64,000 nucleotides of DNA. Origin: Euwallacea fornicatus (taxonomy: Eukaryota; Arthropoda; Insecta; Coleoptera; Curculionidae). Below are positions 46,001 to 59,500 of this stretch, piece by piece. Numbering within the stretch: the first letter of the stretch is position 1; the number at the start of each line of letters is the position of its first letter. Below the pieces are notes generated by a model. It saw only the letters and a program-made list of their open reading frames with translations, was not told the origin of the DNA and ran no database searches. The stretch lies in contig NC_089541.1 of assembly GCF_040115645.1 (NCBI RefSeq), forward strand, positions 7,874,001-7,938,000. The letters run 5' to 3'. Both the position numbers and the translations under genes were made by a program.

Positions 46001-49000
46001 TGAATTGAAAACTGATTCGTTATTTCATTTAAAATGCCAAACAGCTATACTGATTTTTTGTAAAAATACATAAATAAGTTCACTGTATAAATTTTTGCCA
46101 AAAAAAATTATTGCACGTGATATGTCAATATCATCTCGATCCCCTACAGAACTGTGTGGTACAAAATTTTGTTCTTAAAATCTTAAAGATGTTAAAAACA
46201 CTTATTGCCTATACAAAGATGTTTTATACTGTACACTACAAACTTATTTAAAATCCTAAATGGATTGTACTTTAATATTAGGGGAAGTTTAGTAAACCAT
46301 GTTCTACAACCATAGTGGAGGTTGATTTCTTGATCAGTAATGCTTACGAAAGAATCTTGTCCTGCCAGTATTCACAACATAACGTAACTTCGAACTGAAA
46401 ATTTATTAAAAAAACTAATACTACGTAAAATTGAGTGAGGTTTCCCGCCTAACAAATAGTGTCGCATCAGTGAGGAAATTATGTTTTTAATCTGCGAAAT
46501 CGTAAATTTCTACTTTTTCGCCTTATAAAGTTATACCATTATAATTAGTTTGGGTTCTCATTTGTGTGTTTTAAAGGAGAATGGCGAAGTCAGATTTCGA
46601 GGGTGTTAGCTCTCCTCAGTTTGGGCCATCCCCAGTGGATTATACAGCAGATCCTACTGAACAGAACTGATAGAAGCTAATAGCCTGGAGATTAATGTTG
46701 CAGGTGTGTTAGTCAACTGCACACCAATATCGAAATAGCGACACCTACCGGGAAATGCCATTAACCATCCTGTGTTTTTTTTTTTAACTTTTGGAGATAT
46801 ACAAAACTTCGTTTTAAGTAATCGCCTGTTCAGTGTTAATTCGAAAAATGCTGCGGGCAAGTTATACCCACCCAACAGTTTCACAGCAAAAGCAACCAAG
46901 TCAAGTGTTTTGTTTCAGGAATTAATTGTCATTTTTTTAAGGCAAACCTCTTTCCTTTTGTTTCTCGTCGGAGCCATTTTGATTTTCCTAGAATTGCCAA
47001 TTATCCTTGCTCGGCTGTTTAATAAACGAAATTACTCTTTTGTAATCCAATTAACTGGAACGTGTCGGAGGAATCTGCGTTTTGCCATTGCTTTTCCTTA
47101 TTCGTCATTCAAAATTACTTTAAAGTGGCCAAATAATCTCATTAAATTTTATTTATTTCTTGATATTTTGTGATTACAAGAACATTTATATAAACATCAA
47201 TTGCCACAAAACTCGTCATTCAGTTTTGTGTTCGTTCTAAGCGTTATAGTGTGACCGATGCAAAAACCTAAATGAGGATATTGCATTCTATTACAAACTC
47301 ATTTACTAGAGCAGAAACATTACTCCCCGCGTTATTATTTCATAAGAATTCCGGCTTTCTATAATCGTAATCATCATCATCAATCTATACAAAAAAAAGT
47401 CCGATCAAGGAACAATCAGGGTTATATTGCGGAATAATGGTTGCGATGTGACAGTTATAAATCACATAAAAACCAACTTAATGTCCAACGAGCTAGTCAC
47501 TAATGTTATAAATAATAAACAATTATTCCCGGAAATATAAAAGAATATAGTCGTTAATTTTATGGGCCACATTGTGCAGCTTTCATCGATGACAATTCAT
47601 ATATAGTGAAGACTCCATTATTAATGGAGATCTTTGCGAAGTTATTAGCCTAAAAGCCATCTGTTAGGATTCCCATGCAGTTATATTAGTGTATAAATTA
47701 TTAAGTTAAATAGGTTGTTAGATATGCAAATTAAACTGTTTAATGTTGGTTTATGGAAAATGATATAATAGACTGGTTATAATACGGAGCCAGTGTTATG
47801 TTAGGTCGTAAAAAGGAGAAGTTCCAGATGTATTATGTCCAATGAAAATGTTTAGCTTTAATATAGTGATAAAAGGCTCGCGACTGGATCATGTTCTATG
47901 TAGTATGGAAATTTATTTTTCAGAAGAAGAAAGCTTTATTGTCCAAAATTCTTCACGTTTGGTCTGCCGGAAGATTGTTTCCAAATAGAACAAATTATCG
48001 AAGAAATGATCATTTCTGTAGCACTGAGGTACTAGCCCTTGGTCCTAAAAATTTCCATTCACTTTAGTAATTAACGAATTGTTTACTTTCAGCAGCCTTT
48101 CGCCGTCATAAAATCGAATGAGGGGTATTTCACGGCACGAATCACTTCAAGGTAATTATATGTAGATCTTCAATGGATCCAAAACGTCTGAGTTGTTGTA
48201 AGCAAATCAGTTGCTGGAAATTCGAGAATTATAGAAAGTATTTTTTGATGGTTAGAGGCCACGATAAGATAACTTAAAGAGAAATTAATGACTATTTTTG
48301 TGAGAGAACATTAACTAGCAGACGGGGAACAACGTTCAAACCAAAGGCTTCACCCAGAGTCCCATCAGTAGGCCTCAATTGAAGTTTGCTCCAGAGACAA
48401 ACTTTTCTTCCGGGGGAAGTTAGATTTTGGGCTAGAGTTTGGATCAGTTTTTCCAAGATAAAAAAACTACTTGTATTATATTTGCTCACATCGTAATGTT
48501 ATGGTAGTGCGGCAAAAACCGAACATGAAAAGTCTCGATGATACTACATCAGAAATTGTGAGTATGAAGAAGTGGTAAATATATAGAACTCTATTGCATG
48601 ATATAGGATTTGATGGAGATGTTGTGAACGATTACATCGGAAAAATAAAATAATGAGGTTTGTTTATGAAACAATTTTAAGCCTTTTTATGTCAATCACC
48701 TGATTTCCTTTGGTGTTTGTGGACTGTGAACTATTATAATTTATAAACATATATCCTGTTCAATGATTTTTTAACTTAACTAAACGCAGGATTTAAATAC
48801 GTTAAAGAACACTAAAAATTGCAAATAGTAAATGTTTAACATAACTTCAACATAGTACACGAAGATAGATTTTTGATTTGCTATTAGCTCGATTTCTCAG
48901 AGAATCCGCCCTGCCTAATGATAAACTAAATCGACGTGAAAATAAAAACATCAATTTATTTTCACTCGGTTTAGAAAAAAATGGCGCTTGATGGAAAAAT

Positions 49001-52000
49001 ATGATCTGCTCCGTAGCAGAGCATGTAGGGAACAATGTTACCCAGGGGACGAATTTTGATATTTGCTCACCCCCAGTTTAACGGCGTTAACTTCATACTA
49101 CCATTTGTATAAAATATGTCCCATTAATTATTGAAAGGCTTTCTATAGTGCCTTAAAACAAACTGACAATTGGAAAAACTGTTCTAGTTTACAGATTGTT
49201 CGATTAAAGTCTGTACTTTATGTAGATGCATTATTTACATGAAGAGAGAGAGAACTAATGGTCACTTTTTGTTTTATTTTGAGGCACAATTGTACGCCAG
49301 AAATGTTTCAGCAAATTTCAATAAGATGAAGTTAAAAGTTCAGTTTTCGCGAAATCAATACATGATTGTGTGTTTTTATTTAGGATTGAATAAGATTATG
49401 ATAATAATTTCTTTCCTGTAATTAGTGTAGATCTTTCTTTCCAATAACATTAAATGCCTTGATAGAAAGGGCGAGATAGGTTTTTGTCACTTTTATTGTA
49501 TGATAAAAATTACCAGATTTTTTTAAGTACTGGTCTTGTAAAAAATAACTGCAATAATAACCAACGGCTACGTCTATACCAATCTTGATATTTGAAAAAT
49601 TACCGAAAATCAGTTTCGACTATTTTTAGCAATTTATCTGCATCTAAATGTATCAACCCTTTCATTAAATTAATTCGGCAGATTGCGGTCACAAATTGAA
49701 AAACACCAAAAGAATGTGAGCAATAAATAGCAAGATATTCTTAACCTGAAAGCTTTCCAAATGGGATCTGCAGGAGATCTAGATGTGTCATAAAACCCAA
49801 TAATTAGTCATAAGACTGCTAAAATTGATCTATAAATTACACATCTGTTAAAATTTGTTTTAGACCTCTCATATCACTTAAATAAGTATAAAAGGTTCAT
49901 TCAAATCGAAAATATTATTTAAACATTCAAGATCGTTTGTCAAAATATAATCATTTCCTGAATTTTGAGAAAAGATTTCCATTAAAATGCTGCCGAATTT
50001 TCATGGAAGGAATTTTAAAATTAAATTTTCATATCGGTGGGATAAAACGACGAATGCAGGTGAACAACTCTTGTTGAAACTTTGATCTTTTCCGATTTAA
50101 CCGGCTAGCCAGCATATTCCATTCACGTTCTAAGCGGCTGATCATGGCTGACCCCCAATAGAAATAAAAATTCCTACCGAGATCAATCCCTGTAGAAGTT
50201 CTGAAATCTGTGCACCAAACTTAAATAAAAATAAATAAAATATTTATAAGACGAAATAGAACCCTCAGAGCTAAAAGTACTAAACTTTAATATTGCTTTA
50301 TTTGCTGGCTTCCGGCAGGTCAAGTGCTAACTAAATTAGGTTCTTTATCCGATTTGTATTCTGCTATTGCCTCCGGTTTGGTATGGCTTAGGGAATTGCT
50401 ACTTTTCAGTAAGAAATTGCCAGTCAAACCATCTTCTCGGCCCTCTTTTGTGTTCTCCCTACTTTTGTGGGGATCGCTTTATGCAACTTTAATCTTAATG
50501 TACGCAATTTTCCTTAAATGCATAACAGTCTTCGGATCCGTATTTTTCTTGAGAGATGTTGTACCTCGGTGGCAGGAAATTTACTTAAATTTAAGAATAG
50601 CAGCAGCTAATTCATGAATATAAGGAACTCGTAATAATGACTCAATAATAATTGAGAACTAACGCATTCAACAGAAACCTTCTTTGTTGGTAGAACCTTA
50701 ACATTTCCCCCAGCCATAAGGTAGAGAGATACCAAAACACGCAACCGAAAATGTCCCATAATAATTTAATATAGGGTTGATAATGGTGTGGGTTTGGGTT
50801 ATGGTGGTGATGCAAACCCAACTTCTATCGCACGTATTTATTATCATGTCTTGTAGCAAATCGACCACCTGCCTAGTTTAAGTAAATTCATGTTTGTTTG
50901 AGCCAAAAAGCCAATTTGCGGTGACCTGAGCGGACAGAAATTAACTTATATTTGTCCCTTTACCTGTTACCGGATCTTCGTTGGTAAATTTAGCCTAGAA
51001 GGTATTATAAACATATTTTAAGTAGTCAGTTCGAGACAATAAAATCGACAACAAAGGCTCATAAAGACTCTGTTACAAGCGTGTAACTGTCTGTTTAACT
51101 CTTAAACACTTTTAGAGCTGATAATCGGTTAACAAGCAAAGTGCATTAGGAGTGCCTCGACCATGTGGGCCTTCCTTACTCAACGCTGTCTTGGGCTATT
51201 AAAGCCTGATTTCCACCGGGGTCATTGGCAAATTAAAAAGGTGTCTCGCAAAATTAGTGTCCCCAGAATAAACTATTTATAAGCATAACTAAATTTAGGA
51301 GTAGTTGAGCTCCATTATCTCTAATCTTCTGTCCTCTAAGAACGGCGCCATCAGTCTTATCAAATTCCTTATGGAATTTCACAGAACTGCCTCTGGGTTA
51401 TAAGATTCCACACAAGAAAAGGCCATCAGGAGCGGTTAATTCGAGCCAAATTAATTACTATACTGCGAATTAATGAATGCATGTGTAATTAAGAGGATTT
51501 AATGTGACGACCTGGGATACACCGTTTATTGTTTTTGAGACATATAACATTTTACGATGTTTTAAAAATGATTATAACAGCTCGAATAAAAATGTTAACG
51601 ATCTGTAAGAGATAACTGACCAACAGGTATCGCTATAAGGCCTTGAGATTAAGCTTTAAACGAAATTACAGTTTATGTCTTAGGGTATCCCATCGTAAAT
51701 TATTCGGTCCAAGAATGGCACTTGAGAAGGAGTTATTTTTGAGTGTGGTTTTGATATTGCAAACATGATGATAGTGATTCAATTGGCAAAAACTTTGGGT
51801 AATTTAATTGGCATAAAAATAAGGAAAGCAATCAATTACATCTCCTGATGAATAAATAATGATAAAATTCCTTATAATTTGTCGATAACAGACCGGTTTA
51901 TTAAGATTTTTGTAATAACTTAGATAAAACATGTGAAAATAAAAAGCGACGATAATATGCTCGAAGAATTTTTTTTTTGTCGCTCTACTTTTCGTTATTT

Positions 52001-53465
52001 TCATTACTTGATAGTGTTATAAAATTGATTGGTTTGAGAGCATTTTGTGGGGAAAGATCCAGAAAAAAATTCTATTTAACCATTAAAAATTGTTAAAAAT
52101 AGTCAAATGATTAGAAAATTTCATAGAAAATGAAATAAATCGTTCTAAATAGAATTATCTTGAATCCACAAATTTCGTATTAAACTCTTCTAGTATTTAA
52201 TGTGAACAAAGATAGTCCAAGGTCCTTTGATAAAACCGAATCCATCAGGTACACACTAGTCCTAACAGATCTTAAGATTTGTATGGAACAAATTTAGAGA
52301 CGTGAGCGACAAAGTCGCGTATTTTTACATTAATTCAAAATGATGTTATTCAATATGCACACCATCAGCATTAACCAAAAGTGGTTTATTTACCTCTCTC
52401 ATTTTATTACGGTCGATATACCAGAAGTGAAACTTTTATCCTAAAATACGAGTCTTTGAGGAGCTATTAAGAATCTTACGACCTGGTTCAACTCCTAAAC
52501 TACTGCGACTTTTTAATGATAAACGAATCTTAAAACATAATTTATTTATTTAAGAAATCTTAAACATTTCGATTAAACACAAACCTTAACAAGCTGCCTA
52601 CAAAACACAGTTCTAATGGCAAATACATTAACTGCAAAACCCAGTAAGTTTTATCGCCCCCGCTTCGCATCTGGACAATATAAAGTCATTCGGTTAATTG
52701 AAGTTAAAAAGGGTTGCATAAATATTTGATAAAGATTTAAACTGCTCCTGTTGACTTTATACAGTTTCTGAATATTATCGGAGCCCTGAGACGTCCCCCG
52801 CTGGTGGGCTAATTATTAAAATGGAAGCTACAATGAGGCCAAAAAAGAGGGGATTAAAAATTTAAGGGCCCTATACTTGGGCGTGACGTAAAACTTGAAA
52901 ATGAGTTTGAGAAAGAAAAAGCATCAATCAGAATAACCTTTCACTTTGAATTACCTTTGGAATTGATGATCAAACTATTGTTAATAGTTAATTCAGCCTT
53001 GCAATCGCCCAACCTATCATTGGAGTCATTGCGTTATTACCTTTAAAGGAGAATGATTGTGGGAGAGTCTCAGTATCGCCGCTTATGAAAAACGTCTTTG
53101 ATATCACGAACAAATCGACAATCGCAGGCAATTGCCCATGTATAAAGTTAATAATTTAGCATTAAGAAGTTACGTTAGCCGTTCTCAACTGCTCATTAAA
53201 GTTAATTATTTTCTTGGAGAGATCGGGACTTTAACCAATCGCGACTTTTGAGCGCAGCCGATGCAAAAAGGGTTCCACGTCAAATCAAACTGCTAATTAA
53301 CTTAATAGCGGAGCGTAGTAATTTATTTCTCTCTTCTATTATTCGTGCTTCTTGCATATCCATACATAATATACGAACAGCCATTGATAACAGTAAGTTA
53401 TGGCCGTTAGGCATTCAGAAATCGGAGTTACACAAAGAAACTGGAAAGGAGCATATCTGCGTATA
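46001..53465. other. Long intergenic stretch upstream of C15
   Basis: About 7.4 kb of AT-rich DNA without recognised genes. Open frames include 133 codons at 46772 and 97 codons at 50324, neither with a domain I can name. An ATC microsatellite lies near 47370. A TTTCCGATTTAACCGG motif near 50093 resembles the palindrome cores of the MITEs listed elsewhere and may mark a decayed copy. Confidence 0.5.
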
Positions 53466-53625
53466 CAAGGTGTCTCAGTAACTGTCTTATAAGGCAAAAT
53501 TTCCGTCACACTTAGAGATCGTTGGGTTTGATGCAACGCTTTATGCGGTGGGACTTTACAGTTTTCACTACTTCCGGTTAAACCGAAAGTCAAGTGAACT
53601 TATTTATTTCAAATGGATCACCCTG
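53466..53625. mobile_element. 160-bp MITE, copy A
   Basis: TA-flanked, ends CAAGGTGTCTCAG and GATCACCCTG. Contains ACTTCCGGTTAAACCGAAAG at 53570. Its reverse complement aligns with copy B at 54190 through AAAGTCCCACCGCATAAAGC-type sequence. Confidence 0.75.
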
Positions 53626-54189
53626 TATATTTTTGTATTTTTCTATTCCACACGTTAACGTGATTAAATAATTATTAGGTGCCCCTACTCCTAGACCTTA
53701 AGTCGTGGTGCTATATGCGATTTTTGGCTGTGTAGAGCTCAAAACCACGATTGTAATTGCGGCTACGCTTTCCTGATACTATAGTATACTATCATGTCTA
53801 CGGAATGATCCACCATCCTTAATCAAACTTATAAGTTTTAATATTAAGTAATAATAATTCGAATTATTTTTTGTGTTTTAAAAGCAGTATGGCTGGTGTT
53901 TGGCAAACCAGCGTAGTCAGTAGAAGCAATCACTTATTTAGTCATTACCATGGATACCGAGTTTTATTTTTAATAATAAATGAAATAGTCGTGGATTATT
54001 TAAGTGGAATTTCCTGTGAAAATTAGTGTTAACTCACTTTGCGTTATTGAAATTCTATTGCATTTTGTATAATAACATTTCATAATGCCAAAAATAACAC
54101 TTGGCAATTACACGTAAGGGCCAGGAATAGGAAGACCTTATGATTATTTAATTACTTTAAAGAGTTGGGTGCAGTAATGCAAAAATATA

Positions 54190-54368
54190 CAGGTTGTTCC
54201 ATTTTAAATAAGGAAGTTGCCTTGACTTCTGGTATAATCGGAAGTAGTAAAAACGATAAGGTCCCACCACATAAAGCGTTTCATTAAACCAAACGATTCG
54301 TCCCCAAAACATTTTCGAGTATTTCTAATCATAACAGAGCCTTGGAATAGAGTTATTGAGACATCCTG
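54190..54368. mobile_element. 179-bp MITE, copy B (inverted relative to A)
   Basis: TA-flanked, ends CAGGTTGTTCCATTTTAAAT and GAGACATCCTG. Shares with the reverse complement of copy A the TCCCACCACATAAAGCGTTT block and the central GGAAGT palindrome (54225-54245). The copies face each other about 560 bp apart. Confidence 0.75.
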
Positions 54369-54621
54369 TACAAAAAACCTTTCCCGTATCAGGTTAACTA
54401 GGAAAATAACTCTTAAAAATGGCGCAGAAATAAACTAAAAGGAAAAGAATCTTGACGGTTGAATCACCTAGTCCTGATTCGTCCATTTTCGTCGATGAGT
54501 AATAATGACGCTTCGAGGCCCTTCTGTGACAGTACCAATGTTGAATTATTCGACTTAAATCCATAAAGTTGGATTTATAGTTTGTTTAACGAAAACGATA
54601 AGACGGATCGTTAAGTTGCTA

Positions 54622-55440
54622 AAGGGTGTCCGAAAAGTAGGGACGGATTTTGAAATCCGATGAAATATAAGTTTTAGTGAAAAATCTATTTTATTTGTTT
54701 ACAAAAAGATCAAGTAACATCTCCTATTTAAGTATGAAAAATTACATCATTACATTACGGAAAGTTGCCGTGATTTTATCATGTTCGATATCTGTCATCA
54801 TTCTGATTACTAGGCTGGTATCGTTTCTCATGATGGAGCAGATGACATTTTCTGGGCAACTGGAATGATCGAGCCGTTCTTTTTTGAAGATGACCAGGGA
54901 GCTGACGTTACTGTGAACGGAAGTCGTTACAAAAACACTCTTTCTCGCTGGTTTCTTCCAGTTTTGGAACGTATGGGAGATGAGGATGTTTGGTTTCAGC
55001 AAGACGGTGCGATATGTCACACATCCTGTGTAACGATCCCTCTGCTGAATGAAACATTTCCCCAAAAAGTCATCTTTTTGCATGGCAACCAAGAATGACC
55101 TGCCAGATCATGCTATCTTAAGCCGTGCGACTTCATTTTGTGGGGATTCATTAAATCAAAAGTTCCTATCAACAAATCTCAAACAATGCCTCAATTGAAT
55201 GTTGAGATTGAAATGATTATTAACAGCACCCCGCCAGATGTTTGTAATCGCGCCATCGCGAATTTCAATAAACTTATTACTCAGGGCCTTGCGTTTTTCC
55301 GTGGTCAAATGACAAATGTAATTTTTCATACTTAAATGGAAGATATTACTCGATATGCTTGTATAAAAATAAATGCAATTTGCCATAAAACTTATATTTT
55401 ATTGGATTTTGAAGTTCATCCCTGCTGTCCGGATACCCTA
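54622..55440 (+). mobile_element. Tc1/mariner deletion derivative, 819 bp
   Basis: TA-flanked, ends AAGGGTGTCCGAAAAGTAGG and a diverged complement ending CCGGATACCCTA. The inverted repeats extend over 100 bp (both sides include TATTTAAGTATGAAAAATTA-type sequence). The interior keeps only the distal half of a transposase. Confidence 0.8.
54865..55335 (+). pseudogene. Transposase distal half, one in-frame TGA
   Basis: Reads MIEPFFFEDDQGADVTVNG, VWFQQDGAICHT (second catalytic D), then TGA at 55096-55098, then PARSCYLKPCDFILWGFIKS (third D) and an intact C-terminus to TAA at 55333. The family normally has Trp at the TGA (TGG to TGA). The HTH and first catalytic acid are absent. Same broad lineage as the fragment at 8615. 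Confidence 0.82.
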
Positions 55441-55694
55441 TATATTGAATATTATACTAATGTCCTTACGTTTTGCGGGTTACATTAACGAAAGCTTAAA
55501 CCCAGCTTGTCATGAAACTTACAGTTATATGGGAAACGGTGAAAGCCTCCAATTCCGGTATTCGTATTTCATTGATAAAAGGTGCGTCTTATTTATTACA
55601 ACTTGTGAATGGCGAGAGTTAGCCCTCTAACACATTGGCACCGCACGGGGGATAATTCCTGAGCGATACCGCCCGCAAAAAATATCTGCTAATA

Positions 55695-56566
55695 AGGGGT
55701 GTTATCATAAGAACGTAAGATTTAAATTGTGTGCCATGTCGAAAGAAGGTAGATCGTAGTTAGCAAATATGGAGCGATATACAATGTAACATTGTTAAAT
55801 CTTATCATGAAAGTGGTGAAAGCCTGGTTGTTACGATCCGTAAAGTGTGTCAAAATTCGGTAGGAATAGTGTTCTCACTCCATCAACTTAAAAAAGAACT
55901 ATCGATAAATTTGAAAGTGTTGGTTCAGTTATTGATGTGATGGACACAAAACGACCTCGTAGCGATCGTTAAGAAGAAAAAAATCGTGGCAATTCGCCAG
56001 AGTGTGGGCGAGGATACAAGGACCTCGATTCGTCGACGTGCACAAGAATTAAACTTTCAATATCCACTCTTTATCATATTTTCACGACAGATTTACATTT
56101 CCATTCCTACAAAATTCAACTGACTCAACAACTTTTGCCTACAGACCATGCACGGCGAAGAGAGTCCACCTATTGGATCACTCAACGACATTGGTCGGGT
56201 TATCTCCCGTCATGGTGACAAAAATTGGTCTCCACAATCGTGTGACCTAACACCTCTTAACTTTTGTCTTTGGCGTTTTTTGAAGCCTTATGTTTATGCC
56301 GATAAACCTAAGACCGCCGAATCATTATAAAGGTCAAAATTGAACACTGTATAAAAACAAATATCATTTGTACAAAACAGTTTTCCGAAATTTAGAAAAG
56401 AGGGCGTGTTTCAACCACCAAAGCCGCGGCAGTTATCGGATGTGTTATTTTATACTTAATTTCCAAATGTTTATGTTTTAAATCAACGACGATTTCAGTA
56501 TTTTGCTATAAAAAATGGTATATTTTGTTTAAAATTTATATCGTGCGTTTTTATTGTAACACCCTT
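55695..56566 (+). mobile_element. Second Tc1/mariner deletion derivative, 872 bp
   Basis: TA-flanked, ends AGGGGTGTTATCATAAGAAC and a complement ending TTGTAACACCCTT. It begins about 255 bp after the previous element. The interior joins transposase N-terminal remnants to a short C-terminal piece. Confidence 0.72.
55769..56330 (+). pseudogene. Transposase remnant with central deletion
   Basis: Starts MERYTM and shifts frame repeatedly. Recognisable pieces are a KKFE-like HTH remnant, GEDTRTSIRRRAQELN (second HTH domain), a QLTQQLLPTDHARR-like piece, then directly WSPQSCDLTPLNFCLWRFLK with the catalytic Asp changed to Asn (PLN). The catalytic core between them is missing. Confidence 0.7.
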
Positions 56567-59500
56567 TATATTTTAAATAAAAGTGTTCATTCGTATGGCG
56601 GCCGTAGTAAATTATGGCGCGATCATTTACCACGGGAGGAAATGCAACGCGCAATGCCCATCGCTTGACCGATGTCAATATGTGAGATGCCTTAGATCTT
56701 TTATATGGAATAACGAGTACAAAAAATGATCTCTTCAATGCCACAACTTCCATTTCCTTCGTATTTGAGAAAATCTAACTTCAACCCTCATTAAAAACCT
56801 TCACAAAATTTCAGGTTTTTTCCTGGAAACAGCAGTTCGAAACTAATAACGTCAATTTCGTGACCGAATTTAACCCTCTGCTCTCCCGTAATAACCGGGC
56901 ACGAAACATCAATTCCACATGTAATCAAGCCCTAATCGTCGAAACACTGTTCGTTTAGGGAACCGATTAAAAACTGGTGTCTCCACACTTTAAAAGGTCG
57001 TTAGAACCATTTATACGGCCATACTTAGAGGTTTATAAGGTTGTTATTTTCACGATGGATCAAAATTACCAGCCATCATTACAAGAAAGGATCATTTGGA
57101 TTTAATCATACCACGACCGGTCATTTTGTCGTATTTCGTTCAACTGTTATTGAAATAAAAAATCGAACGCTATTTTATTTCTTTCATCGATTTGATGGGA
57201 AAATAATGAGCGGTTCTCCTTTCCTCTGATGATGGTCCTGTGTCCAAGGAGGCATTGCGGTTTTGTAGAATGTAATCGATTTCGGTGATTGCTTGTTGGA
57301 AGGACAACATTGTCGAAAATGCCTTGTTCGATTCACGTTGGATATTTAAGAATTTCATTGCGCAGAAGAATAATAAAGGTGTTCGTGCCCAAGTGAACCC
57401 AAAAACTGCTCGTAATTCCAAGATTAGATCAATAATATTTTATAGTCTCCTCCGAGTTCCTGAAGCCATTTAACTGATTTCGTATTCCACCGTAGTATTG
57501 TGTATCCGTTTTCCTGTTTTATTTTCTTTCCTCTTCTTCATGCGGTTGGTCGGAGGGCCATACCTCACCCGACAAGGACCGGATCGGTCCTTGTTTCGCT
57601 TAAAGCAAAATCCCTTATCGCTTGCCCGATCTGATTGTTAGTCTTTCGTCTTTGTCGACGTCACATCAATTTTTCAAACATGGCGCGGAAACAAATGAGC
57701 AACACGGAAAATTGGAGTAAGAAATAGCGGTTAGCTTTTGTTTTATGCGATGCCAACTGCCGCTCTATTGTTATGTTTAAGGGATTTTATAAATCTTTGA
57801 GGGGTAGTGGATTCAACCGTTGTCTGCTTTTTATTACTCTCCGGGATTACTTTTCCTGGTCCAATAAGTCTTTCCTGCCATATACTGTCGGTTCGGTCGC
57901 TTTATGAGCTCAGTTTGTTACGACTTTTCTCTAAAATTGCGAATGACAGCTAGCCACATAAACATGCAGTTCCAATCTTTTATACGTAGGTTCAAGTGCA
58001 CTTACTGCTAATTTATGGTTCCGGTTACATTGTCGTATATTTTCTATGGAAGTGGATACGCGATAAATTTGAACTAACTTTTAGATAGGTATCGCTATTT
58101 AAATTTATTTGCATTGAAGATCTTAGATCAGCAGGACCTGTAATTGAATTCGCCATTTATGTAATGGCACTTAGGAAATTGGAGGACATCCCTCCTAACC
58201 TCTTCAGGCTCCAGGTATCATGGGTGATATATGCACTTCAAATTTATTTTACGCACGAGGCGTTTTGACGCCGCATGTATGTATCTCTTAAGAGACCTTA
58301 AAACTTACCACTATCATGTCAACGCATGCTCACTAAAAATATTAAATTCTTAACGTCTTGGGTTTGTCCAATCGGTTTTTTTTTTTATTATTCTTGTATG
58401 TAAATAATTTTGAATTAACACGGAACAACGCGCAGCATCTTCTGCCTTGGTTGGGATAAAATTTTGTGTGGAACGTCTTAACACACCTTCGCAGGTATAT
58501 TAGGTTTTTGCGATTTCAACGTGTTTGAATTTAAGGCGCTTACGAAGATTTTTTTTGACCCAGAATGACTAGGGAGCATCTCAACATGAAGATAATGATT
58601 CTTCGTGACAAGACGAGCCATTAGTGCATTACCCATTAGGAAATTATTTTTATTATATTTATTATTATAATCATTGGGGAAAACCTTTCCTTTAAAAGAA
58701 GCTCTCTTTTGAACACAATTTTAACCTGTACATTCCAATCAGCGAATATCTCCCGTGATCAATAAAGACATGATTATGGTGTGCAATCACACAGGTATAT
58801 TACAAAAAATTGTACACTTTCTTGCGAGTGCCATCTATGTTCCGTTTATAGAAACTAATCAGCAGCGTCCTCTACTAGCGACGACCATTAACAATTAGTA
58901 TGAACTATGAACGAGAAAGCTCCCTTTGGAAGTTAAAAAACTTTGTTACATTAGCAGAAGACATTAGATGGCACTTTGCTGCGCTACACGCTACTTTCCT
59001 CGTGCTATGTAAAATAGATCGGCTACATGAGAGAGTGGGAGCATGAGTAAAAATGCAGATTTAAATCTCTATACCTCAATTACCGTAATGGGAGATAATA
59101 TCTACATGTGTAAAATGGTGGCACTTCCGTTTATGCCAGCACACTTCCGGTTACGCCGGAAGTAGATGTCAACATGTTTATTTTAAACAGCAAACACATT
59201 TTTATAAAATTTTAGATTCAATTTAAAATTCTACACTATATCATTTTCTTTTACGTCTCTCGTGGTATGCAAACTTCTCAGTGTTGTTTTAGAGTTACGC
59301 AGCTATTCTCTCCTTAAAGGTGTTTACTGGAGAAATGGGATTTAAATAACCCCTTACACCTTCATTAAACTCCTTCTTATACACTTATATTATAAAACAC
59401 TTCGGTCCACGTGGGCGCAGACTAAAATACAAATACTTTCTAATAAACAAATGCGCTGATGTTTTCTACATTATTACTAATTTGCGCAAATAGCGAGGTG

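Noticed and set aside
46772..47173. 133-codon plus-strand open frame
   Set aside because: Phe/Leu-rich reading of T-rich DNA with no recognisable domain, start context or partner exon.
57053..57480. Transposase gene starting MDQNYQPSLQERIIWI
   Set aside because: The HTH-like start breaks at once into stops and frames, no catalytic motif follows, and no inverted repeats bound it.
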